DNA from: SZUA-442 sp963759175
GTDB lineage: Bacteria > Actinomycetota > Acidimicrobiia > Spongiisociales > UBA5794
Assembly (NCBI GenBank): GCA_963759175.1
Contig: CAVWXP010000015.1
Coordinates: 124,001 to 188,000, forward strand
DNA length: 64,000 nucleotides
Reading direction: 5' to 3'
The notes under the pieces are model-generated. The model made no database searches. It saw only the letters and a list, made by a program, of their open reading frames with translations, and was not told the DNA's origin. Both the position numbers and the translations under genes were made by a program. The stretch's first letter is position 1. The number at the start of each line of letters is the position of its first letter. Positions 32,633 through 42,650 of this stretch are shown here, one piece after another.

Positions 32633-35600
32633 TCATCCCGTCGATACGTCGTCGCCCGGGCGGCGACGACGTGTCGCCACGAGCGCCAGGAGCCCGGCAC
32701 CGAGGAGCATCAGGCCCGCCAGAGCGACCATGTCGCTCGAGATACCGGTCGTCGGCAGGGCCGCAACGACGCCGAAGTCGGCGTCGAGGAACGCTTGGCC
32801 GTCGGCCAGTTGGATCGTGAACGATCCGGGAGTCGTCACCTTGAGCTCGCCGTCGGACGGCTGTGGCAGTGACGACACGACGAGGGTCGCCGTGTAGGTG
32901 CCGGGTGGCAGGTCGGTGAACAGGTAGGCACCGTTCGCATCCGTCGTGGCGTCGATCGTGACGCCGCCGATCGTCAGGCGCACCGTCGCGCCGGCGATGC
33001 CCTTCTCGCCGGAGTCCTGTTTGCCATTCCCGTTCGTGTCCGACCACACCGTGTCACCGATGGAACCGTCGGTGGCCTGCACGCCGGGGAGGGTCAACGC
33101 CGTATCCGACACCGGCTGTGTGGGCGCATCCCAGGGCCAGGTCCCGACCGCGGTCGCCTCGTTCGTCACCATTGTCCCCTCGGTGATGTCCGACAGGTCA
33201 CAGGTGAAGACGATGGTTTCATCGGCCTGGAGGACGTTGTCGCCCGGATGGGCGGCCTCCATCGCTTCGGTGAAGGCTGTCTCACATGCTCGGTGATACG
33301 GCGTCGGAGACGTCGATGTCGGTTATGGCGTACTCGCTCACGTTGCTCAACGAGATCTGCCATGTCACGGCATCCTCGCCGAACGCCCGCTGGTACACGT
33401 CGTCGAACACACTGCTGCCCGTCGGCGTGCCGAGCGGTCCGACCGTCTTGTCGAGGCGACCCCTCTCCCGTGGGAGCGATGATCGTGACCTGACCGTTGC
33501 CTCATCGGCGACGTCGGGTCCCTCGGGCGGCGTGGCTGTCGCCGTGACGGCGTTGACCACACCGACGCCCGTTGACGGAGACGTCGAGATCGACTTCGCA
33601 GGTGATCTCCGTCGACTGGCCGGGAGCGAGGTCGGTCGTGACCGGCGTCTCGCACTGCGGCAGGTCCGTCGTGCCACCGAGGGCGTCGGTCATGGCGTCG
33701 TCGACGACGAGGTCCGACAGGTCGGTGTTGCCGATGTTCGTCACGACGATCGTGAACTCGACCGTGCCGGCACGGTCGATGACGTCCTCGTCGACGTCCT
33801 TCGTCACGGCGATTGCCGGGGCGTCGGGTTCGACGACGGGCACGGTCGCATCGTCGTCCTTCGGCCCACCGATCTCGTTGGCATCGGCGACGGACACGTT
33901 GGTGAACGCTCCGGCCTCGGCATCATCGGCCGTGGCGACACGGATTCCCGTGCACACCACGGATCCCCGATGGCGAGTGCTCCCTCTGCATCGGGCCACG
34001 TGCACACGAGTGGGCCATCGACGAAGTCGTCGGAGACCGTGACCCCCGTGAGCGTGACGTTGCCTGCGTTGGTGACGGTGATCGTGTAGTCGATCTCCTC
34101 GCCCACCGTGGCTTCGTCGCCGTCCACGTACGAGTCGCCGTCGATGGCTGCAACGGCCTTGTCGATCTCGAGGTCGGGCTGCTCGAGCACGTTGTAGGCG
34201 TAGCAGGTCACCGTGTAGTCGCCATTGGCGAAGTCGGGTGCCTCGAGGAACTCGACGTTGTCGCCGTTGAGCGCGTCGGAGCCACATCGGATGATGCCAA
34301 AGCCCATCTCCTCGACGGGGAAGGTCAGGTCGGTGCCCTCGTACTCGGCCCTCCATGATCCAGATCCGACCCTGGTTGAGGATCAGCTCGAGGAGTTGAT
34401 CGTCGCTCAGCTCGAGCACAGCCGTGCCGTTGGCGTCCGTGAACACCGTGGCCTCGGGATCGAGGACGTGTGAGAGCTCCTCGGCCAAGCCGGTGTAGCC
34501 GCTGGAACCGGGGATCGCGGATGCGTATCCGACGGTGAACGGCCAGTCCGCGAACCTCTTCACAGTCGTGGTTGGCGTTCTCCCAGGCGTCGTTCACGGG
34601 TGTCGCCGCGGCGTCGATGGCGGGTCCGAGTGGCAGGGCGGCCTCGAGCCTGTTCGCCCCGTTTTCGTTCGTGCGAATGGCGTCGTAGGTGGCGCATTGG
34701 CGCTTGTTGAGCACGATGCGCCAAGCGTTGTCGAGGAAGACGGTCTCGGAGTCGTCGTCGATGACCGGCTGGTCGTCCTCGGAGGTGCCAGATGCCGTCA
34801 CCGTGTTGGTGACCTGGTCGCCCGTATCGCCCCCGACGAACACGGTGAACGAGCAGTCGTAGTCGTCCCCGGCGTCGATGTCCTGGGGCAGTGAGCAGTC
34901 GGTGGCGAGCACGGGCCCTGACACCTGGGTGATGTCGAAGGGCGCGTCCTGCCCGACGACGTCGGTCAGCGAGGTGATCGTGACCGCATCGACCGACGAT
35001 GCGTTGGCGACCGTCACGTCGAACGTGACCTGCTCACCCGGAGCCTGGATGTTGACGTCTCCGCCCGATGCCGCCTTGGTGACGACGATCGAAGCAGGCG
35101 TGTCGCGGTATCCGACCCGTGCGCTGGCGTCCGCCTCGAGCGGATCGTCGTCGTCGCTGGTCGCCGTCACCGTTGCGGTGTTGGCGTGGGGTGCGTCGAT
35201 GAACTCGGTGAACGAGCATGACGCGGACTCCCCTGGGTCGAGTTGTGATCCGATGAACGTCGGGAGGCAGGTGTCCGCGACGTCGGCGAACTCGGTGTCC
35301 GTGAGGTCATCGATGGTGATGACGTCGCGGGGGGAGTCGTTGGTCACCGTGATGGTGAATTCGACATCCTCGCCGGGCTCGGTCACCGAGGGCGTGTCCG
35401 CTTCCTTGGTGAGCGACATCGCTGGTGCCGAGTCCCTCACCGTCACGCGCTCGTTGGCGGATGCCGTCTTCGGGTTCCCGTCGTCGTCGGTGCCGGTCAC
35501 GTCGATCGTGTTGTCGTGGAAGCCGCCGCCGTTGATGGTGATGGTCTCCGTGAACGTGCAGGTGTGCGTTTCACCGGGCGTCAGCGTCACGCCGGCGACC

Positions 35601-36951
35601 GTCGGCAGGCACGTGCTCGTCACGTCGCCGAACTTCGAATCGTCGAGCGTGGCGAGCGTGATCTCGTCGACAGCGCTGTCGTTGCTCACGACGATCGTGT
35701 AGGTCACGTCACCACCGGGCTCGGGGAGCGAGTCGGGAGACGCGGTCTTGGTCACCGACAGGGCAGAGGGATCGTCGACGATCGCAATCGTTGCGCTGGC
35801 GTCGACCGGGGTGGTGGCACGGCCGTTGGGATCGACGCCCTGGGCTCGTGCGGTGTCGCGCTCGCTCGTATCGGGCGGGCCCGTGAGGGTCGTTGACCAC
35901 GAACAGGTCACGGAGTCGCCTGCATCGATCCAACCGGTCGGTGTCGATGGATCGAACGACGTCTGGTCGCTCGCGAGGAGGCACGACACGCCGGAGATAT
36001 CGGCGATCGGTGTGACGCCTGGCCGTCGATCTGGTCGGTGAAGCTCGTGAGGCGCACGCTCGCGCCGGTCGCCGAGGTGTTGGTGACCGTCACCGACAGG
36101 TCGAAGGAGCCGCCGGGTTCGACGCGAGTCGTCGGTGTCGCGTCCTTGTCGATGCTGATGGCCGGGGTACAGACGCTGTCTGCGTACGCGATGATCTCGT
36201 CAGCGAGGTTCTCGATCGGGTTGACGAGGGTCACGGTGTCCACGACGCGTGCAAGGCGAGCGCTTGCGCCGGGTGTCGAGAACCCTCCGCCGGCCCCGAA
36301 GCCGATGATCTCACCCGTCTTGGCGGCCAGTGCGGCGTAGTCGTCCTCGGCGGCCACGGTGCCGACTTCCCACATGGTTGCGTCGTCGTCGGGGTTGGCT
36401 CCCGAGAACCCGGGCGGTGTCGTCACGAAGGTGGTCGGCTGGCCGTCGGTGATGAGCACGGCGAACTGCGGCTGGGCTCCGGCCCCGTCGACGAAGGCTC
36501 CTGCCTTCACGAGCGCGTCCTCCCAGTTCGTCCACCCGCTCGCGTTGTACGCAGGCGACCCGGCGCCGGTGAGGTAGTTCTTCATGGTTGCGACGTCGGT
36601 TGCGTCGTCGACGTCGTAGTACGTGTTTCCGAGCGGGACACGAGCCGTGGTGGAGAACTCGACGATGCCGATGCGCGAGTCGGCGGCGTCGATGGCGAGC
36701 TTGTCGATGAAGCCGGCGACTCCGGTGCGCACCTGGCTCTCGCCCGTGCCACCCATCGAGCCGGATTCGTCGAGGATGAACAGCACATCGACGGCGCAGG
36801 ATCCCGGGTCGGGGTTGTCAGCGACCTGGGCGTGAGCGGGTGCCGCGGCCCCAGGGACGACGACCAGGGTCGTCATGAGCAGGAATGCCGCAAGGGCGAC
36901 ATCGATCGATCGGCGGGTGACCCCACGCCGCGGGAACCATGCAGTACGCAT
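32633..36951 (-). CDS. large cell-wall-anchored surface protein: vWA + DUF11 repeats + SdrD-like domain + LPXTG (many frameshifts)
   Basis: About 1,440 residues in pieces. The ATG at 36951 (GGAGG upstream) starts a signal peptide ending AAAPAHAQ, then a von Willebrand A domain with the MIDAS motif DESGSMGG and LITDGQPTTF. At least five DUF11-type modules follow, each with TVTN or VVSNDS-type strands (SVTKTASPDSLPEPGGDVTY; SLTKEADTPSVTEPGEDVEF; VTKDVDEDVIDRAGTVEFTI). Near the end are an SdrD-like B domain (SIGDTVWSDTNGNGKQDSGE) and the sortase signal LPTTGISSDMVALAG with basic tail RRRRPGDD. The reading frame must change near 36010, 34564, 34350, 33960, 33567, 33490, 33462 and 33290. Confidence 0.75.
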
Positions 36952-37173
36952 TGCGCCTTCCTCCAACCTCGTTGTCACGGGACGGTTGTCCCGTCCTCCG
37001 ATGCCCGGCGGACATCGGATTCGCCGGATCACGCTCGGTAGCCCATACCGGAGCGAACTCGGCGTACGGCGATCGGCTGCGGCCTGTTGGTTGCTGGCGC
37101 GGTCGCTGTGCTGACACCACGGTATCGCCACGCTCAGTGGTCAACAAGCGTCATTGCGTAGTCGGTTGGCGGA

Positions 37174-39078
37174 CTAGTCACCGTCTCCGAGGGCGGCATC
37201 CACGTGCTCGCGATGCACGGTGGCGGCATGGCGATCCGAGCGCATCGCAATGATGGCTGCCCGGCGCATGAGTCCGTCGAGATCGGCGAACGACATGCCC
37301 TCCGTGCGTACGACCAGGTCGGCGCGGTCGACATCGTCGGACAGCGGTACCGAGGTCATGGCGAAGAACGCCTGCCGGGCCTCGGGTGCGGGCACGTCGA
37401 GGTGGAGATGGACCTCGAGCCGTCCCGGACGCAGGAGCGCCGGGTCGATCAGGTCCATGCGGTTCGTCGCCCCGATCACGAAGACGTCGCCGCGTCCCGA
37501 TACCCCGTCGAGTTCCGTGAGGAGGGCGGCGACGACCGAGTCGGTCACGCTGTTCGTCGATGAGCCCCTCACCGGCGCCAGGGCGTCGATCTCGTCGAAG
37601 AAGATGATGGCAGGGGCGACGGCGGCTGCTCGACTGAAGACCTCGCGGACGCCTCGCTCGGATTCGCCGACCCACTTGTCGAGGAGCTCGGCGCCCTTGA
37701 TGGAGAAGAAGGCGGCGCCTGATTCATGGGCGAGGGCGCGGATGACGAACGTCTTGCCCGTGCCTGGAGGGCCATACAGGAGGAGACCCCGCGGCGGTTC
37801 TATGCCCATGCGCACGAAGCGATCGGGGTCGGTCAGCTGCCAGATCACGCTCTCGGTGAGGGTCTGCTTGACCGCGGCGAGGTTGGCCACCTGATCGAAA
37901 CCGTACGAGGGGATCGACCCCAGCGAGGTCGTCCCGAGGGATGCGGGTGTGGTCCGGATGGCTCCGAGGATCGACTCGGTCGTGAGTCCGTCGCCGTTGG
38001 TGGCTCGTGCATCGAGCACCGCCGTCGAGATGTCGAGCGCGGAGAAACCCGGTGAGGCGTTGCCGAGGACCTCGAGGTCGATGTCGGTTGCGTCGCCGAT
38101 CGCCGCGCCGAGCAGGGCCTTGCGTCGCTCGAGGTTCGGCGCCGCGATGGTCAGGGTGCGTCTCAGGAGGTCCCGGGCATCGAGGTCGTCGGCGATCGAC
38201 GACCTGGTCGACGCGAGGACGACGGCAACGCCAGGCGTCTGCGCCGCGGTGTCGAGCAACCATCGCGTGACGGCGGCGGCCTGGTGACGCATGCCCCCCT
38301 CGCGCTCGAGGAGGGGATCGAGGCGATCGATGTACAGGACGGTGCGCGGCGGTGCGCCCTTGATGGCGCGCTCGAAGGAGGTGAGCAGGCGTTCGGCCGT
38401 GGTCACGGTGCGCAGGTCGATGGGTTTCACGGCGAGACCGAGCGCCGCCGCAGCCGCCTGAACGAGCTCGGACCGACCCGACCCCACCGGTCCCGAGACC
38501 ACGACGCCTGCCACGGGATCGTGCGTCATCGATGTGTCGGTGGTCAGGATGCGCAGCCAACCCGTGAGGAGCTCGAGCTCGTTCTCGAGGCCGGCGATCA
38601 TCACTGATGGTTCAGCGACGTCCGCCCCCTGTGCGCTCGTGGTTTCCCGACGTGGCGGTCGCGCTGATTCGAGGATCGCCGTGGATGCCATGACGATCGC
38701 CGCAGGACCTGGGTCGACGCCGGTGATCGTCGCGCTGCCGAGACTCGTCGTGAACTGCTCGCCCGCCTTCACCGGAAGGGACACGAGCTCTTTGGGGAGG
38801 CTTGTGATCTCGGTGTCCGCGATGGAGAGGGCGACCCGACTGGCTGCCGGGAGCACGACCCGCTGGACGTCCACCACCGCGCCCGGCTCGACTGCGCCGT
38901 TGGCGAAGGCGTCCTCGGGGAGCTCCAGCTCGTTGGGCCGTGGCATCTCGCCGGGGGCGACCCGCACGTGGGTGCGGCCGACGGATACCATGCCGCCGCC
39001 GGGCAGGCCCAACGCTGTGAGCATCGCAACGTCGGCCCTGGCGACGGTGCCCGCTCCTGTTCTGAGGACGAATCGCAT
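37174..39078 (-). CDS. CDC48/p97-like AAA+ ATPase with two ATPase modules
   Basis: 634 residues. The N-domain (residues 1-115) resembles the CDC48 substrate-recognition double-psi barrel. The first AAA module is degenerate (Walker A-like VVSGPVGSGRSELVQAA, Walker B-like RTVLYIDRLDPLL). The second is canonical: LLLYGPPGTGKTFVIRALA, AIIFFDEIDALAP, sensor FVIGATNRMDLIDPALLRPG with arginine finger. Likely a protein-remodelling ATPase, as in the actinobacterial ARC/CDC48-related group. It is divergent from csaA, and starts at ATG 39078 although an upstream GTG/ATG at 39114 is also open. Confidence 0.85.
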   Translation of the reverse strand: MRFVLRTGAGTVARADVAMLTALGLPGGGMVSVGRTHVRVAPGEMPRPNELELPEDAFANGAVEPGAVVDVQRVVLPAASRVALSIADTEITSLPKELVSLPVKAGEQFTTSLGSATITGVDPGPAAIVMASTAILESARPPRRETTSAQGADVAEPSVMIAGLENELELLTGWLRILTTDTSMTHDPVAGVVVSGPVGSGRSELVQAAAAALGLAVKPIDLRTVTTAERLLTSFERAIKGAPPRTVLYIDRLDPLLEREGGMRHQAAAVTRWLLDTAAQTPGVAVVLASTRSSIADDLDARDLLRRTLTIAAPNLERRKALLGAAIGDATDIDLEVLGNASPGFSALDISTAVLDARATNGDGLTTESILGAIRTTPASLGTTSLGSIPSYGFDQVANLAAVKQTLTESVIWQLTDPDRFVRMGIEPPRGLLLYGPPGTGKTFVIRALAHESGAAFFSIKGAELLDKWVGESERGVREVFSRAAAVAPAIIFFDEIDALAPVRGSSTNSVTDSVVAALLTELDGVSGRGDVFVIGATNRMDLIDPALLRPGRLEVHLHLDVPAPEARQAFFAMTSVPLSDDVDRADLVVRTEGMSFADLDGLMRRAAIIAMRSDRHAATVHREHVDAALGDGD

Positions 39079-39143
39079 GGGTCCGAGTCTGCCGGGACTC
39101 GGGACCGAGCGCAACGTGGGTCACTCGGGCTAGGTTCCCACCG

Positions 39144-39479
39144 ATGACATGGGCCACGATCGACGACCTCTCGAACCTCGACCTGCGAGTCGGAACCGTC
39201 CTGCGCTCGGAACCGAACACCGGCGCTCGTGACCCCGCGCTGTGCCTGTGGATCGACCTCGGGGACGAGATCGGCACCGTCCAATCGTCGGCGAAGATCA
39301 CCGACCGTTACGCACCCGAGCAGATCGTGGGTCGTCAGGTGGTGGTCGTCAACGGCCTCGAACCGATGCGTATCGGTGGATTCCGGTCCGATGTCCTCGT
39401 CGTCGGCGCCCTCACCGATGCCGGTGTCGTCCTGCTGGCACCCGATACCGAGGTCCGACCAGGTTCGCCGATCGCTTGA
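39144..39479 (+). CDS. csaA: CsaA-type tRNA-binding-domain protein
   Basis: 111 residues, a single OB-fold tRNA-binding domain. LSNLDLRVGTVLRSEPNTGA, LCLWIDLGDEIGTVQSSAKI and VVVVNGLEPMRIGGFRSDVL are characteristic of CsaA, a dimeric protein-export chaperone first described in Bacillus. TAGGTT (39131-39136) lies 7 nt before the ATG. Its 3' end is overlapped by the C-terminal reading frame of the convergent exonuclease gene. Confidence 0.85.
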   Translation: MTWATIDDLSNLDLRVGTVLRSEPNTGARDPALCLWIDLGDEIGTVQSSAKITDRYAPEQIVGRQVVVVNGLEPMRIGGFRSDVLVVGALTDAGVVLLAPDTEVRPGSPIA

Positions 39480-41077
39480 TCGAGGTGCTCGAGTCGGGGT
39501 ATCGGCGCGGGCGGCAGTGCCAGTTCCCCGGTGACGTCGACGACCTCGGTGTCGGGGTGCATGAGCCACTTCCACACCAGTGAAGCCTCGTCCGCCGCGA
39601 GGATGGAGCGTGGGAGATCCGTCGCGGCCGGAGCGAGGGCCGGGAGGGGCTGGGTCGTGCCGCTGCTCCATGATCCGGTCATCGTCCCCCTGGTCACCGA
39701 CACGAAGGCGTCACCGTTGCGTGCGACGATGGTCCCTGCGGATTGAAGCGCTCGCCAGATCCTGGTGCGCTCGAGGGCGCCAGCCAACGCGCTCCAGTTG
39801 TCCCGACACGTCGCTGCGTCCTCGAACCGGCCGTCAGCGACGAGCGTTCTGAGGCGCACCATGATGGTGCCGAAGAGGTGAGTCGGATCCGTGTGCAGCG
39901 CAGTGGCGAGGCGGTCGACGATGGCGCCGTACTCGGCATCGGAGATCGATCCTTCGTGCGGACACACGCACACCGCCAACTGGGCAGCGTGGCACCCGCG
40001 ACCGCGTACGGTGCAACGTCTGATCATCGAGGCATCCCACAATGCGTGCATCGCAGCCTCTGCGCTGCGGCGGGAGCGGAAGGGGCCCACCTGGGTGCGT
40101 CCGTCGCCGGGTGTGCGAGTGATGCTCAGCCGAGGAAACCGCTCGTCGGTCAGCGTGAGCCAATGGAGCGATCGTGGAGGTCGTGATCGACGGTTGTACC
40201 GCGGCACGAGGTCGTCGATCAGTCGGAGTTCCACGACGGAGGCCTCGAGTTCGCTCGTCGTCGTCCGATGGTCGATCCGAACCATGTCGCGCAACAGGGC
40301 GTCGATCTGGCGCCGGTGATCCCCAGCGAAGTAGGAGCGGACCCTCGATCGCAGGTTCGTCGCCTTGCCGACGTAGATGACCGTGTCGTTGCGATCGACG
40401 AAGAGGTACACGCCGGGCGAGCGCGGAAGGTGCTCCGTCCGTGAGAGTTTGTCGATGGCCCTCGAACCCTTGATCGTCGGCAGCGCGAGCAGATCGTCGA
40501 GATGGGTCACGCCGATCGCCCCGGCCCGCTCGAGGAGCGCCCAGAACACGTGTGCCGTGGCATGGGCATCGGCGAACGCCCGGTGATTCGGCGTCACGGG
40601 TGATCCGAGGTGCGCGGCGAGGCGACTCAGCTTGAGGCTGCGGACCTCCGCACCCAGCAGGCGGCGTGCGAGCCGCAGCGTGTCGGCCGATGGATTCGCG
40701 AGACGTCCGTACCCGAGGCGCAGCGAGGCGGCATTCAGGAACGAGATGTCGAACCGGACGTTGTGGCCCACGATGACTGCATCGCCGATGAACTCGAGGA
40801 AGGAGGGCAACGCCTCCTCGATCAACGGGGCGTCGATCACCATCGCCTGGGTGATGCCCGTCATCACGGTCACCGTCGGCGGGATGGCGGAGCGAGGGTT
40901 GACCAGGGTGTCGAATCGCCCGACCTCGATGCCGCCCTCGTAGCGGATCGCCCCGATCTCGGTGATCTCGCACGTGTCGGGGGCGACGCCCGTCGTTTCG
41001 AGGTCGAGTACGCAGAACGCGACGTCCGACAGTGGGGCGCCGAGATCCGAGAAGTTGCGCTGGCCCAGGAGTGTCAT
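39335..41077 (-). CDS. DnaQ-like 3'-5' exonuclease fused to a UvrC-like GIY-YIG domain
   Basis: 580 residues. Residues ~17-185 are a DnaQ-type exonuclease: FCVLDLETTGVAPD (Exo I DxE), VIVGHNVRFDISFLN (Exo II) and NHRAFADAHATAHVF (Exo III HxxxD). Residues ~220-300 are a GIY-YIG nuclease: SPGVYLFVDRNDTVIYVGKA and LRSRVRSYF. A UvrC-like middle part and UvrB-interaction-like helix follow. This DEDDh-UvrC fusion is known in actinobacteria and probably acts in DNA repair. The last ~48 residues overlap csaA antisense and look non-coding, so the true stop may lie near 39480. Confidence 0.85.
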   Translation of the reverse strand: MTLLGQRNFSDLGAPLSDVAFCVLDLETTGVAPDTCEITEIGAIRYEGGIEVGRFDTLVNPRSAIPPTVTVMTGITQAMVIDAPLIEEALPSFLEFIGDAVIVGHNVRFDISFLNAASLRLGYGRLANPSADTLRLARRLLGAEVRSLKLSRLAAHLGSPVTPNHRAFADAHATAHVFWALLERAGAIGVTHLDDLLALPTIKGSRAIDKLSRTEHLPRSPGVYLFVDRNDTVIYVGKATNLRSRVRSYFAGDHRRQIDALLRDMVRIDHRTTTSELEASVVELRLIDDLVPRYNRRSRPPRSLHWLTLTDERFPRLSITRTPGDGRTQVGPFRSRRSAEAAMHALWDASMIRRCTVRGRGCHAAQLAVCVCPHEGSISDAEYGAIVDRLATALHTDPTHLFGTIMVRLRTLVADGRFEDAATCRDNWSALAGALERTRIWRALQSAGTIVARNGDAFVSVTRGTMTGSWSSGTTQPLPALAPAATDLPRSILAADEASLVWKWLMHPDTEVVDVTGELALPPAPIPRLEHLDQAIGEPGRTSVSGASRTTPASVRAPTTRTSDRNPPIRIGSRPLTTTT

Positions 41078-41203
41078 GGCGTGCAAGCCTAGTCGAACAC
41101 GTGTTCGATCAGAGCATTGCCGGTCTGGGGACCGGTGTCGCGCAGGTGCGGAGACCTTCGGCGTCGGGGATGCGGTGGATCGACGAGGGTCTACATTGGT
41201 CCC

Positions 41204-41701
41204 GTGCAGTTCCAGGGACAGGTGTGGTTCGACTTCTCCGAGCGCTCGGTGTGGGAGTTCTATCGCTTCGTGCGCGAGGTGGCAGCGCAGGGGGATGTCG
41301 TGAGCCTCGATTGGCGCCCCCTGCCAGCACCGGGGCAGGAGTCCATCGCCAGTGCCTACCTCTCGTTGGCCGGACCGGACGACCGGGGACGTTTCCTCCA
41401 CGCCGCACTCGGCCTCGTCCATCTCGAGGGAGCCGACCCCGCCGATCCTTCCACGCTTGTGGCGGCTGCTGCTGCGAGCGGTCTCGAGGTCGACGCCTCG
41501 GTCGATGCAGGGGCGCTCGATGGGCTGCGCGGCGACGCGACCGACCTCGGCGTCGTCGCCGTGCCGACCGTGTACCGACACGGCCCCGTCGTCCACGTGG
41601 TGCTCAATGCTGCGGCCACCTTGGGTGACGTGCGGACCCGGGCACGAACCATTTGGGCCATGCTCGATGACGACGGTATCTGGGAGCTGCGAAAACCATG
41701 A
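41204..41701 (+). CDS. DsbA/FrnE-like thioredoxin-fold protein without CxxC
   Basis: 165 residues. WFDFSERSVWEFYRFVREVA opens the fold where DsbA-like proteins have their CxxC, but no Cys is present. GRFLHAALGLVHLEG and the helical insert follow, and LGVVAVPTVYRHGPVVHVVL contains the cis-Pro loop. It may use glutathione-like thiols or act as an isomerase (compare HCCA isomerases) rather than as a disulfide enzyme. The GTG at 41204 has TACATT (41192-41197) 6 nt upstream, leaderless pattern. Confidence 0.65.
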   Translation: MQFQGQVWFDFSERSVWEFYRFVREVAAQGDVVSLDWRPLPAPGQESIASAYLSLAGPDDRGRFLHAALGLVHLEGADPADPSTLVAAAAASGLEVDASVDAGALDGLRGDATDLGVVAVPTVYRHGPVVHVVLNAAATLGDVRTRARTIWAMLDDDGIWELRKP

Positions 41702-41904
41702 CGATCTATCGCTGTGCGGCCTGTGGCAACAAGACACGCTTCGATGTGTTCGACACGGTGCGGCGGCGTCGTTTCGAGCACGCCGACCTCTCCGGGCACA
41801 CCACGATCGACGAGGAGGAGATCCTCGAGCGCACGATCGACCGCGTCGTGTGCCGATGGTGCGATCGGTCAGAAACGGTCGAGGAGGTTCACGACGACCG
41901 TTGA
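41698..41904 (+). CDS. 68-residue zinc-ribbon protein
   Basis: Two Cys pairs, CAAC near residue 7 and CRWC near 53, bracket a basic strand RRRRFEHADLSG and an acidic stretch, consistent with one zinc ribbon. It overlaps the DsbA-like gene by 4 bp and so is coexpressed with it; its 3' end overlaps the convergent methyltransferase gene. Function unknown. Confidence 0.7.
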   Translation: MTIYRCAACGNKTRFDVFDTVRRRRFEHADLSGHTTIDEEEILERTIDRVVCRWCDRSETVEEVHDDR

Positions 41905-42650
41905 CGTGCGGCCTCGGCGAGGATGATCGCCGCCGCCACCGATGCGTTCAATGAGTCCGCCGTGCCGCGGGTGGGGATCGTGATCGATCGACCGTGCTCG
42001 AACCATCGGGCATCGATGCCTCGGTGCTCGTTCCCGACCACGATGGCCACGTCCCCAGACAGGTCCATGTCCCACAGGGGGGTCCCGGCGTCGGGCGCTG
42101 CAACCACGACCTGATCGAACCGCTCCCCACACCAGGCGATCGCGACGTCGGTGGCGGCGATGGCGATGGGGCATGAGAAGAGCGAACCCTGGGCCGAACG
42201 CACGACGCTCGGATTGACGATGTCGGTACCCAGTGACGCACCGACGAAGCCCGCACCGAATGCATCGACGGAGCGGATCATCGCACCGATGTTGCCCGGT
42301 TTCTCGATGGCGTCGCCGACCAACACCATCCCCGGCATGTCCGATGCGACCCGCTCGAGTGACACGTCGGGCGTCCGAACGACGGCGGCGATGCCGTCGG
42401 GATGCTGGCGACCCGAGATCCTGGCGAAGACCCTGTCCGACACGGTGATGGGCGACGGCAGATCATCGGGTGCACGGTCGATGCGGATGATCGACGTCAC
42501 GATCTCGAGGTGCTCGGCGGCGCGACGCGTCTCGCGCTCTCCCTCGACGAGGAACGTCCCAGTCGCATCACGCTGCCGGCGCGATCGCAGATCCGCCCAC
42601 GCGCGTACCCTCGGGTTCCGAGGGCTCTCGATGTCAGGTTCCGTCACCAT
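41889..42650 (-). CDS. SpoU/TrmH-family rRNA/tRNA 2'-O-methyltransferase
   Basis: 253 residues. SPRNPRVRAWADLRSRRQRD and TFLVEGERETRRAAE form the N-terminal RNA-binding part. The trefoil-knot SPOUT domain holds the three motifs GDAIEKPGNIGAMIRSVDAF, DVAIVVGNEHRGI and IPTRGTADSLNASVAAAIIL. It methylates a ribose 2'-OH using AdoMet; the target RNA is unknown. It overlaps the Gly-rich 3' end of the TPM-domain gene. Confidence 0.9.
   Translation of the reverse strand: MVTEPDIESPRNPRVRAWADLRSRRQRDATGTFLVEGERETRRAAEHLEIVTSIIRIDRAPDDLPSPITVSDRVFARISGRQHPDGIAAVVRTPDVSLERVASDMPGMVLVGDAIEKPGNIGAMIRSVDAFGAGFVGASLGTDIVNPSVVRSAQGSLFSCPIAIAATDVAIAWCGERFDQVVVAAPDAGTPLWDMDLSGDVAIVVGNEHRGIDARWFEHGRSITIPTRGTADSLNASVAAAIILAEAARQRSS

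Noticed and set aside
39335..39479. C-terminal 48 residues of the DnaQ-UvrC-like protein as a real extension
   Set aside because: The segment is Thr/Arg/Ser-rich and is exactly antisense to conserved csaA; kept in the coordinates only because no earlier stop is present.
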